Source: Verrucomicrobiota bacterium (lineage in GTDB: Bacteria; Verrucomicrobiota; Verrucomicrobiia; Verrucomicrobiales; Akkermansiaceae). From it: a stretch of 64,000 nt of DNA. Both the position numbers and the translations under genes were made by a program. Position 1 is the first letter of the stretch; every line of letters starts with the position of its first letter. Shown here one piece after another: positions 24,250 through 30,939 of the stretch. Below the pieces are notes generated by a model. It saw only the letters and a list, made by a program, of their open reading frames with translations, did no database searches and was not told the origin of the DNA. Location: positions 1 to 64,000 of the forward strand of contig RDYP01000009.1 of the NCBI GenBank assembly GCA_004293445.1, given 5' to 3'.

Positions 24250-24645
24250 GTGAAGCCGACCGTCGAACAGCTCGAAACCTTACTCGCACTCAAGCGCCAT
24301 GAGCGTCCTGAGGAGGGGTATTTCGATGATTTTCTCCGGGAATTCCATCAGCGCCGTCGTGAAGAAGAGCTCATGAAGAGTGGCTTCGTGGGGCGTTGGA
24401 GGCAGTTGTGCCAGTGGTTCTCGGATCAAGGCGCTGCGAGATGGGCCTATGGGGCTGGTTTGGCTTATGCTGCTGTGATGATTTCCTTTCTTCTGACGCC
24501 TGATGCGTCCCAAGGAGATTCGTCTCCTGCGTTGACCCCTGTCGGTCACGAGGTGAAGGCTGCAGAGTTGGAAGCGGTCGAGCAGCTGGAGGCTCTGGAC
24601 CTGCGTTCTTCTTCTCAGGGCCGGACGGGCGAGCAGGAATTCTGA
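24250..24645 (+). CDS. Small membrane protein, candidate anti-sigma factor
   Basis: A 131-residue protein starting with GTG 24250. A cytoplasmic N-terminal helical part (~60 residues; LLALKRHERPEEGYFDDFLREFHQRRREEELM) precedes one transmembrane helix (~70-88), and an acidic tail follows. An ECF gene immediately upstream, a cytosolic helical segment and one membrane span fit an anti-sigma factor, but the zinc-binding HxxxCxxC motif of ZAS proteins is absent. The 61-base gap before it is AT-rich and contains a GAATTT-CAAAA-AAATTC dyad. Function is inferred from position. Confidence 0.6.
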   Translation: MKPTVEQLETLLALKRHERPEEGYFDDFLREFHQRRREEELMKSGFVGRWRQLCQWFSDQGAARWAYGAGLAYAAVMISFLLTPDASQGDSSPALTPVGHEVKAAELEAVEQLEALDLRSSSQGRTGEQEF

Positions 24646-24659
24646 CGGATTTTTTCCGG

Positions 24660-25511
24660 ATGTTTCTTTCTGCTTCGTGGCGCCATTTGGCGCGCTTTGT
24701 CCTCTTCGTTTGCCTTGGGGTTATGGCCTCGGCAGAACCCGAGTTGCGTGCCGTTTTTCCGGGCGTCTCCGGCGAGTCTTCGGCTTTTGTGGTTGGAGAC
24801 GGTCGTTTCGTGGTATCGGTCGCGCTGGCTGGTGCTCGTGCAACGGATGGGCGCTTGATGCGTGGGGGGAATGAGTTGCCTGCGGAGGTATTCGTCGATC
24901 CGGTTTCCCGCTTGGTGGTCTTTCGGGTTGGGGAGGGGGCTGGGACCGCATTGTCTCTTCGCGCGGAATGTTCCGATCCCGCAGAGGCGGCGTTGCGCGC
25001 AAGCAACGGGGCGGCTTGCAGAATCCTGGGGCGGGTGAAGACGGTGGATGGAAAGATCCTGCCGCTTGCTCTACTCAAGATTGCCTACGACGGAGCGCCG
25101 GCGCTGCCCGGTGCTCCTTTGATGGATCCCTCAGGTTCGGTGCTTGCAGTGGCCCACCAGATCGATGGTGCGAAGGTTGGGTACGCGGTGCCGGTTGAGG
25201 TGCTTCGAGTGTTGCTGGAACGGGTGCGGGCAGGTGGCAGTCTGTCGAAGGGATGGATCGGGCTTCGCCTGCGGCCCGAGTCGCAGCTGCCTCAAGTCAC
25301 GTTGGTGCAAGCGGGCTCGCCTGCCGCGCAGGCGGGGGTGAAGCCTGGGGATGTGCTGCTCGAGTTGGGTGATCGGCGCTTGGTGGATTATGCCGATGCG
25401 GTGAATGCCTTTTATTTTTTGCGGCCGGGTGTGGCCGAGTCCTTGAAAATTCGTAGAGGGTCGAGGGAGGTGGAAGTGTCGGTCACTCCGATCGATCGTC
25501 TTGGGAGTTGA
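24660..25511 (+). CDS. HtrA/DegS-like PDZ protein with a lost protease active site
   Basis: A 283-residue secreted protein (signal peptide ~1-25) with a trypsin-like fold and a C-terminal PDZ domain (~198-278). The HtrA landmark GNSGGPL is replaced by ALPGAPL (148-154), so the nucleophilic Ser is gone, but the flanking LMDPSGSVLAVAH and VGYAVPVEVLRVLL still align with HtrA. The His motif (TNxHVV) is replaced by GDGRFVVSV, and the Asp strand DxAVL by SRLVVFRV. The whole triad therefore appears to be missing. Third gene of the ECF operon. It may act as a sensor or chaperone that signals misfolding rather than as a protease. Confidence 0.75.
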   Translation: MFLSASWRHLARFVLFVCLGVMASAEPELRAVFPGVSGESSAFVVGDGRFVVSVALAGARATDGRLMRGGNELPAEVFVDPVSRLVVFRVGEGAGTALSLRAECSDPAEAALRASNGAACRILGRVKTVDGKILPLALLKIAYDGAPALPGAPLMDPSGSVLAVAHQIDGAKVGYAVPVEVLRVLLERVRAGGSLSKGWIGLRLRPESQLPQVTLVQAGSPAAQAGVKPGDVLLELGDRRLVDYADAVNAFYFLRPGVAESLKIRRGSREVEVSVTPIDRLGS

Positions 25512-25542
25512 GTTCCGGGCTGACGGGCTTTTGGTTCGCGGC

Positions 25543-26139
25543 ATGGAACTGTCGATCAGGAGTCGCGTGGGTCGGGACGTGAAAGAAGACTTGGAGTCTG
25601 CGGCGGAACTCCGGATCGCGGTGTTCCGCGAGTTTCCTTATCTCTATGAAGGGGATCGGGTCGCGGAGTTGGGCTATCTGGCGGCTTACGTGGACGTTCC
25701 GGCTGCGATCTTTGTGATCGCCGAGGTGGGTGGGCGGGCGGTGGGAGTGTCCACAGGCTTGCCCTTGGCCGATGCGGATGAGGCCTTTCGTGCACCATTC
25801 GTGGCTGCAGGTTTGGAGCCTGCGGAGTGGTTTTATTGTGGGGAGTCCGTGCTTGAGGTGGCCTGGCGCGGACGCGGGGCGGGGCATCGATTTTTTGATC
25901 TGCGTGAGGCACACGCGCGGGCGCTGGGTTTTCGGCAGGTCTGTTTTTGTGCGGTGGAACGTGCGTCCGATCATCCTCTGAGACCGGCGGGCTATCGAGG
26001 GAATGAAGCATTCTGGTCCAAACGCGGCTACCGTCGTCGGCCGGAGTTGCGTGCGAGCTTCGCTTGGCGGCAGGTCGATTCCGGAGGGCTTGAGGTCGTC
26101 AACGAGCTGGTTTTCTGGTGTCGGGACCTGGAGGCCTAG
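25543..26139 (+). CDS. GNAT-family N-acetyltransferase
   Basis: A 198-residue protein. The acetyl-CoA pyrophosphate-binding motif of the GNAT fold is visible as ESVLEVAWRGRGAGHRFFDLREAHARALGF (R/Q-x-x-G-x-G/A), with the beta4 strand before it (WFYCGESVLEV) and the conserved C-terminal EAFWSKRGYRR near residue 165. The start is ATG 25543; a TTG at 25501 would overlap the upstream stop. The substrate is unknown. The gene ends convergently with the Rrf2 regulator with a 4-base overlap. Confidence 0.8.
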   Translation: MELSIRSRVGRDVKEDLESAAELRIAVFREFPYLYEGDRVAELGYLAAYVDVPAAIFVIAEVGGRAVGVSTGLPLADADEAFRAPFVAAGLEPAEWFYCGESVLEVAWRGRGAGHRFFDLREAHARALGFRQVCFCAVERASDHPLRPAGYRGNEAFWSKRGYRRRPELRASFAWRQVDSGGLEVVNELVFWCRDLEA

Positions 26140-26549
26140 ATGTAGAACATGGGAGCTTCGCTTCGTTCCGCGAGCTGGGTGAGCGGGGTGCGTTCCAGGT
26201 GGTTGCGGAGTTCCTGCGAGATGTTTTCCCAAGTGCTCCGAACCGATCCGCCGCTTTCCCCCTCGGTGTGGGTGGAGAAGGACAGAAGAGAAGGCTCCAC
26301 CGCATCGACAATTTCCCGGAGGTTGATGGAGTCGGGTTTGCGGGACAGGAGGTAGCCTCCGCTTTTCCCTCGTCTGCTTTCGATCAGTCCGGCGCGCCGG
26401 AGATCGTTGAGGATTTGCACGAGAAAGTTCGCGGACACGGCTTCGCGTTGCGCGAGTTCGTCAAGCCGTGTAATCGTCCGTCCGTCATGACGTTTGGCCA
26501 ATTGGGCCATCGCGCGGCAGGCGTAATCGAGCTTTTGGGAAATCCGCAT
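26136..26549 (-). CDS. Rrf2-family transcription regulator without an iron-sulfur site (CymR-like)
   Basis: A 137-residue winged-helix regulator: MRISQKLDYACRAMAQLAK is the canonical Rrf2 start, followed by the recognition segment (REAVSANFLVQILNDLRRAGLI, then RRGKSGGYLL with the wing). IscR and NsrR ligate a cluster with three Cys in the ~90-106 loop; here the only Cys is in helix 1, so no cluster can form. Cluster-free members include CymR, the cysteine-metabolism repressor that works with CysK. It is divergent from a serine acetyltransferase gene, and the start codons of the two overlap within a CATG, so it probably controls that gene and itself. Confidence 0.85.
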   Translation of the reverse strand: MRISQKLDYACRAMAQLAKRHDGRTITRLDELAQREAVSANFLVQILNDLRRAGLIESRRGKSGGYLLSRKPDSINLREIVDAVEPSLLSFSTHTEGESGGSVRSTWENISQELRNHLERTPLTQLAERSEAPMFYI

Positions 26550-27399
26550 GGAGGCAAATCAGCATAATGAAGTGGCGGGAGGAAGCGCGAAGGGCGTCCG
26601 TCTTTGTCAATCAGGCGATGGAGATGTCGCCAGCTTATGGGAATGGATCCGTGGCGATGCCCGGAGGGTGGCGGAGGGAGAGCCTCAGCTGCGGGCTCTG
26701 CTGGAAGATGTGGTTCTGGGACAGCCTTGTTTGGGGGCGGCTTTGGGGCAGCGGCTTGCGCGGAAATTGGCGCGTGAGGACATGGCGCGGGACGAGCTGG
26801 CTCCCCTATTGGCAGGGATTTTTCGCGGCGAGGATCACCTCGTCGAGAGCGCGGCGCGGGATCTGCGGGCCATCGTCGAGCGCGATGCAGCTTGTGATTC
26901 ACCTTTGCAGCCTCTGCTTTTCTTCAAGGGCTTTATGGCGATTTCGACTTATCGGGTGTCCCATCACCTGTGGATTCGCGGTCGCAGGGAACTAGCTCTG
27001 TATTTCCAGAGCCTCGCCAGCGAGGTGTTTGCGGTGGACATTCACCCGGCCGCGCGGATCGGCTGCGGGATTTTGTTGGATCACGCCACAAGCTTTGTGG
27101 TGGGTGAAACGGCGATCATCGAGGACGATGTCTCAATTCTCCACGAAGTGACCTTGGGAGGCACGGGCAAGCAGAGTGGGGATCGTCATCCGATTGTTCG
27201 ATCGGGGGTCTTGCTGGGTGCGGGGGCGAAGATTCTAGGGCGGGTAGAGATCGGCGAGGGCGCGAAAGTGGGGGCGGGGAGCGTCGTTCTGGCTGACGTT
27301 TCGCCCCATACGACGGTGGCGGGTGTGCCAGCGCAGGTGGTGGGGTTGATCCGCGAGGAGGCCCCGGCATTGGAAATGGATCAGAGGCTCGGCTGTTGA
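26548..27399 (+). CDS. cysE: Serine O-acetyltransferase
   Basis: A 283-residue left-handed beta-helix acyltransferase making O-acetylserine, the first step of cysteine synthesis. The N-terminal helical domain and SYRVSHHLW-type catalytic loop (ISTYRVSHHLWIRG) are intact. Catalytic His is in DHATSFVVGETAII; hexapeptide repeats run through DDVSILHEVTLGGTG, VLLGAGAKILGRVEIGEGAKVGAGSVVLADV and VAGVPAQVVG. The C-terminus ends in GC, and no Ile is present at the end, so the usual CysK-binding Ile tail is not obvious. ATG 26548 shares CATG with the divergent regulator start; GTG 26572 is an alternative start. Confidence 0.92.
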   Translation: MEANQHNEVAGGSAKGVRLCQSGDGDVASLWEWIRGDARRVAEGEPQLRALLEDVVLGQPCLGAALGQRLARKLAREDMARDELAPLLAGIFRGEDHLVESAARDLRAIVERDAACDSPLQPLLFFKGFMAISTYRVSHHLWIRGRRELALYFQSLASEVFAVDIHPAARIGCGILLDHATSFVVGETAIIEDDVSILHEVTLGGTGKQSGDRHPIVRSGVLLGAGAKILGRVEIGEGAKVGAGSVVLADVSPHTTVAGVPAQVVGLIREEAPALEMDQRLGC

Positions 27400-27421
27400 T
27401 CCGGCGTGCCCTCCGCAAAGT

Positions 27422-27444
27422 TTCCGCGACAAGCGTTCGCGGAA
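27422..27444. terminator. Hairpin between convergent cysE and smpB
   Basis: TTCCGCGA (27422-27429) pairs with TCGCGGAA (27437-27444) across a 7-base loop. It lies in the 54-base gap between two genes that face each other. No long T run follows on either strand, so it is a weak or RNA-structure-dependent terminator at best. Confidence 0.5.
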
Positions 27445-27453
27445 GGGGTGGGT

Positions 27454-27912
27454 TCAGCGCCGATTGAAGCGCGCGACTTCGCGCTGGGCCTCGCGGAGCT
27501 CGACCTTTGCTTTCAGGTCGTGGCGTTGATCCGAGTGGGTCTTGCCTTTTCCGACCCCGATCTCGACCTTCACCTTGCCGTTTTTCCAATACATCCGCAA
27601 GCAGGGCAGGGAGGCTCCTTTGATCGAGGTGGCCTGGTCGAGCTTGAGAATCTCCTTCTTGTGAACGAGCAGGCGACGGGGACGGCGGGGTTCGTGCTGG
27701 AACCAGCCGGCCGCGGTTTCCCAAGGCTGAATGTCGCAGCCATAGAGCAAGAGTTGGCCGCGTTCGACACGCGCGTAGGCATCCGAAATATTGACCTTCC
27801 CAGCCCGGATCGATTTGACCTCGGTGCCTTTCAGCTCGATTCCTGCCTCGTAGGTATCCGAGATATTGTAGTCCCGGCGTGCCTTGCGGTTGCTTGAAAT
27901 CTCCGCGCTCAT
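27454..27912 (-). CDS. smpB: SsrA-binding protein SmpB
   Basis: A 152-residue tmRNA partner for trans-translation. The fold is recognisable: NRKARRDYNISDTYEAGIELKGTEVKSIRAGKVNISDAYA, then GCDIQPW, the RRLLVHKKEILKL strand and the basic C-terminal tail KTHSDQRHDLKAKVELREAQREVARFNRR, which enters the mRNA channel. Length is normal. It is preceded on the same strand by the RNA polymerase omega gene (37-base gap). The tmRNA gene was not seen in this window. Confidence 0.95.
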   Translation of the reverse strand: MSAEISSNRKARRDYNISDTYEAGIELKGTEVKSIRAGKVNISDAYARVERGQLLLYGCDIQPWETAAGWFQHEPRRPRRLLVHKKEILKLDQATSIKGASLPCLRMYWKNGKVKVEIGVGKGKTHSDQRHDLKAKVELREAQREVARFNRR

Positions 27913-27949
27913 GGCTGATCACGCCTCAATACGGCGTGGTGGATGGCGC

Positions 27950-28162
27950 TCAAGGCGACTCCGTGGCACCGCCGGGGACGAGTCGGATCTTGCCTTCGAT
28001 GATTTCGGTCAGGGCGATATCCGCCGCGCCCATGCTGGGGCGGACCGGAATCAACGGCGAGCGGCCGCTGTTCAGCTGACGGACCCGCTTGGAGACCATG
28101 TTGATAAGGACCAGCGGATCGCTGACAATCTCGGATGCCTTTTCGACAAGATCGCTTTTCAT
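27950..28162 (-). CDS. rpoZ: RNA polymerase omega subunit
   Basis: A short omega subunit (70 residues from ATG 28162; 92 from ATG 28228). The conserved core is KSDLVEKASEIVSDPLVLINMVSKRVRQLNSGRSPL followed by MGAADIALTEIIEGKIRL, the ADIALxEI motif of omega. ATG 28162 sits at the conserved family start and has an AGG seven bases upstream, so it is preferred; an upstream ATG at 28228 adds a 22-residue leader. It probably forms an operon with smpB. Confidence 0.88.
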   Translation of the reverse strand: MKSDLVEKASEIVSDPLVLINMVSKRVRQLNSGRSPLIPVRPSMGAADIALTEIIEGKIRLVPGGATESP

Positions 28163-28320
28163 GGGTGTACCTGGAAACCGGGAGTGGGGCTTCGGCTGCT
28201 CGATGGGGACGATATTGTCAGGAGACATGCCTAGCCTTGAGTCCGGGGCGATTGTCCGCCGCCGGGACGGGCGAAAGATCAAATCAAGCTCTGGTTGACA
28301 AGGCTAAAAAGGGGAAAGGC

Positions 28321-28716
28321 TCACTTTGGCATCAGGTCGGTCCCGAAATGGCGCAGGATCATCACGGTCAGCCAGAAGCAGGCGACGGTGATTGCACAGT
28401 TGGCAGTCATCGCGCTCCAGAAGCTCCAACCGTGTCGAAGCATCCAAGGGAGGATTAGGAACATGGGGAGGGTGGGGAGGACGAACCAGAAGGTGCCCTC
28501 GGCGTGATTGGCGATTTTTGCCGGCGCCTGTTTTTCGGCATGCATCCAGAGCATGGCGATCAGCGAAGTGAAAGGCAGGGCAATCAGCAGGGCCGAGAGT
28601 CGATCGCTGAACAGTTGGATTTTCGTCACGAGCAGGATCACCAGGGCGCTGACAAAGAGCTTTGCGGCGTCCTTCGGGGTGAAGCTGATGATTTGGTCCC
28701 AGGGAATCTTGTCCAT
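28321..28716 (-). CDS. DUF3147 family inner-membrane protein
   Basis: A 131-residue protein with four transmembrane segments covering nearly the whole length. DRLSALLIALPFTSLIAMLWM and the turn ANHAEGTFWFVLPTLPMFLILPWMLRHGWSFW match the DUF3147 pattern (HAxxTFWxVxPxxxFF). Function unknown in this family. It is upstream of rpoZ on the same strand, with a ~160-base gap that probably contains a promoter. Confidence 0.8.
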   Translation of the reverse strand: MDKIPWDQIISFTPKDAAKLFVSALVILLVTKIQLFSDRLSALLIALPFTSLIAMLWMHAEKQAPAKIANHAEGTFWFVLPTLPMFLILPWMLRHGWSFWSAMTANCAITVACFWLTVMILRHFGTDLMPK

Positions 28717-28759
28717 GTCCTGCTTGCGGTGAGCCCCAATCTCTAGGAAAGAGAGCGGC

Positions 28760-29578
28760 GTGCAATCTTTCCGTTACGTCGCCCTCTTGATTCTTGCGAG
28801 CGCTGCCTGCGGTCCGCTTTCCCTGCCGGGCAAGGCGGGGCCGGCAATGCGGATGCCTCCACTGAGTTCCGGGCAGAAGGCCGCGATTGGTGCCAAAATC
28901 TGGCGGAATGAGTGCGGCGGAACAGTCGATGGATTGACGACATGGAATGCCGGCGAGGAATTTCCGTCGTTGGGGATCGGGCATTTCATTTGGTATCCCG
29001 CCGGGTTTCGTGGCCGCTTCGAGGAGAGTTGGCCGGCTTTCGTTCATTTTGCCCGTCAACGCGGGGTGGAGGTCCCGGCGGTGGGCATGCAGCGCCATGC
29101 ACCGTGGGCCACAAAGGCGGCCTTCGAGGCGGAGTTCCGCAGTCCGCGGATGAGTGGCTTGCGGGCGTGGTTGGCGGCGCATGTTCCTTTGCAAACGGAA
29201 TTCATCATCGCACGGTCGCGTGGGGCGCTCCCGAGGGTGCTCGCTGCGGCTCCGGCGGGTGATCGAGCGCGCTTGCAAGCGAACTACGACAAGGTGGCAT
29301 CGACACCCCAGGGCACCTACGCGTTGATCGACTATGTGAATTTCAAAGGGGACGGGACCCAGGTCGCGGAGCGCTATCAGGGTAAGGGCTGGGGCTTGTT
29401 GCAGGTAATTGGTGGCATGAGAGAGGTCCCGGCAGGGCCGGCCGCTGCCGTCGAGTTCTCGGCAAGCGCCAAGCGGATGCTGGGTCGCCGCATCGATCAT
29501 TCGCCTCCCGGTCGCGGTGAGGCTCGTTGGCGCGAGGGATGGTTCAATCGCTGCGATACCTATGCTCGTCCGTTGTAG
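28760..29578 (+). CDS. Secreted lysozyme-like protein, hypothetical
   Basis: A 272-residue protein with a signal peptide (FRYVALLILASAACGPLSLPG; an AAC-G site gives a possible lipobox). The mature start GAKIWRNECGGTVDGLTTWNAGEEFPSLGIGHFIWYP places a Glu about 20 residues before GIGH, the E...G(I/V)GH spacing of GH24-type lysozymes, with WPAFVHFARQRGV downstream. I infer a cell-wall hydrolase-like fold from this pattern only; the family (conserved ECGGT...GIGHFIWYP) is otherwise undescribed. GTG 28760 follows a purine-rich site. It is divergent from DUF3147 and precedes the pqi operon. Confidence 0.6.
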   Translation: MQSFRYVALLILASAACGPLSLPGKAGPAMRMPPLSSGQKAAIGAKIWRNECGGTVDGLTTWNAGEEFPSLGIGHFIWYPAGFRGRFEESWPAFVHFARQRGVEVPAVGMQRHAPWATKAAFEAEFRSPRMSGLRAWLAAHVPLQTEFIIARSRGALPRVLAAAPAGDRARLQANYDKVASTPQGTYALIDYVNFKGDGTQVAERYQGKGWGLLQVIGGMREVPAGPAAAVEFSASAKRMLGRRIDHSPPGRGEARWREGWFNRCDTYARPL

Positions 29579-29653
29579 TGTTGGTGGGTCGTCGGGCTCC
29601 GGCGCGATCAGGCTCAGACCCTTCTCGGAAACATCGAACGTCTTTTCCAAGCG

Positions 29654-30313
29654 ATGAAATCGATCCACGCCGGCCTCTCGTGGCCCCGCATCGATGACGC
29701 ACCGATCGAGGTGGCCTGTCCGTTTTGCGATACCTTGCAAAGCGCGCCCCGGCTGGTCGAGGGGGATGCGGCCCACTGCTGCCGCTGTGGCGAGATGCTT
29801 TATCAAAACCGTCCGCGATCGCTCGCGCGGGCTACGGGGTTTTCGGCGGCTGCGCTGGTTTTCATGGCGTTGGCGCACTTGTTTCCGAGCATCACGGTCG
29901 ATGCCGGAAGCGTCCGTCGCGAGTTGACCATTCTCGAGGCTGCCGCGGCGATGCTGCGAGAAGGGCATCCCTTGGTTGCCATGGCGGCGGTGGCCTTCAC
30001 TTTGATTGCTCCGCTGTCGCTGGTTGGAGGGCTGCTTTATGTCGCGGCACCTCTGCGCTTCGGGGTCGCACTGCCAGGGGCGCGCGGGGTGACCCGCTTG
30101 TTTCAACTGTCGGAGCCATGGAACATGCTGGAGGTTTTCCTGCTGAGCATCCTCGTTGCCATGTTGAAGCTTGGCGTGGTCGGAGACATCCAGCTCGGGG
30201 TCGGGATTTGGGCGCTGGCCGGTCTGGTCTTTTGCACTGCCGCAGCCATGGCGGGGATTGATCGGCTCGAGCTGTGGGATCGGTTGGAAATCGCACTGCA
30301 AGCGAAGCGATGA
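29654..30313 (+). CDS. Paraquat-inducible protein A, single domain (PqiA-like)
   Basis: A 219-residue inner-membrane protein. An N-terminal zinc ribbon (CPFC at ~22-25 and CRCG at ~43-46) precedes four transmembrane helices. This is one of the two PqiA domains that E. coli carries in a single 417-residue chain; here they are two genes. The conserved NMLEVFLLSILVAMLKL segment is intact. PqiA works with PqiB/PqiC in lipid movement between the membranes. The next pqiA-type gene starts in the stop codon (ATGA), and the run continues into the MCE gene. Confidence 0.85.
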   Translation: MKSIHAGLSWPRIDDAPIEVACPFCDTLQSAPRLVEGDAAHCCRCGEMLYQNRPRSLARATGFSAAALVFMALAHLFPSITVDAGSVRRELTILEAAAAMLREGHPLVAMAAVAFTLIAPLSLVGGLLYVAAPLRFGVALPGARGVTRLFQLSEPWNMLEVFLLSILVAMLKLGVVGDIQLGVGIWALAGLVFCTAAAMAGIDRLELWDRLEIALQAKR

Positions 30314-30939
30314 AGCATTCTCGAAGCGCCGCAGCCCTGGGACTCGCGTCTTGCCACCTGTGCGGCAAGTTGAGTCCCATTGTACTGGGTCGCTGTCCCC
30401 GCTGCGGCAGTCGCCTTCACCTGCGCAAGCCGCACAGCTTGGAACGGACCTGGTGCTTCCTCTTTGCGGCGGGTGCCCTGTATTTTCCTGCGAACTTGCT
30501 GCCGATCATGGCGGTCGGCGGTCTTGGCGGCACCTCGTACGACACGATCATGTCGGGCGTGATCAATTTCTGGCGGAAAGGCGATTTGCTGGTCGCTGGG
30601 ATCATTTTTACGGCGAGCATCCTGATCCCGATCCTCAAGATGCTCGCCTTGATCTGGCTTTGCCTCGCGGCAGGTGGGAGGGTGCAGGCCTCGCCGAAAG
30701 CGTTGACCCGCCTTTATCACCTGACGGAGTTGGTCGGTCGCTGGTCGATGGTGGATGTGTTCGTCGTTGCCATCCTGGTCGCGCTGGTGCAAGTCGGGGC
30801 CCTCTCGACCGTGCTTCCGGGGCCGGCGATCTTGTCCTTTGCCGCGGTCGTGGTCCTCACCATGTTCGCGGCGATGAGTTTCGACCCCCGGCTGCTTTGG
30901 GACCGATGGGCCCCGGGCGATCCCGTATCCATGCCATGA
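30310..30939 (+). CDS. Paraquat-inducible protein A, second single domain
   Basis: A 209-residue paralogue of the preceding gene. It has CHLC (~15-18) and CPRC (~29-32) as the zinc ribbon and four membrane helices with the same WSMVDVFVVAILVALVQVG motif as its neighbour. Together the two correspond to the two halves of a normal two-domain PqiA. Start and stop overlap its neighbours by ATGA on both sides, so all are translated as a tight unit. Confidence 0.85.
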   Translation: MKHSRSAAALGLASCHLCGKLSPIVLGRCPRCGSRLHLRKPHSLERTWCFLFAAGALYFPANLLPIMAVGGLGGTSYDTIMSGVINFWRKGDLLVAGIIFTASILIPILKMLALIWLCLAAGGRVQASPKALTRLYHLTELVGRWSMVDVFVVAILVALVQVGALSTVLPGPAILSFAAVVVLTMFAAMSFDPRLLWDRWAPGDPVSMP

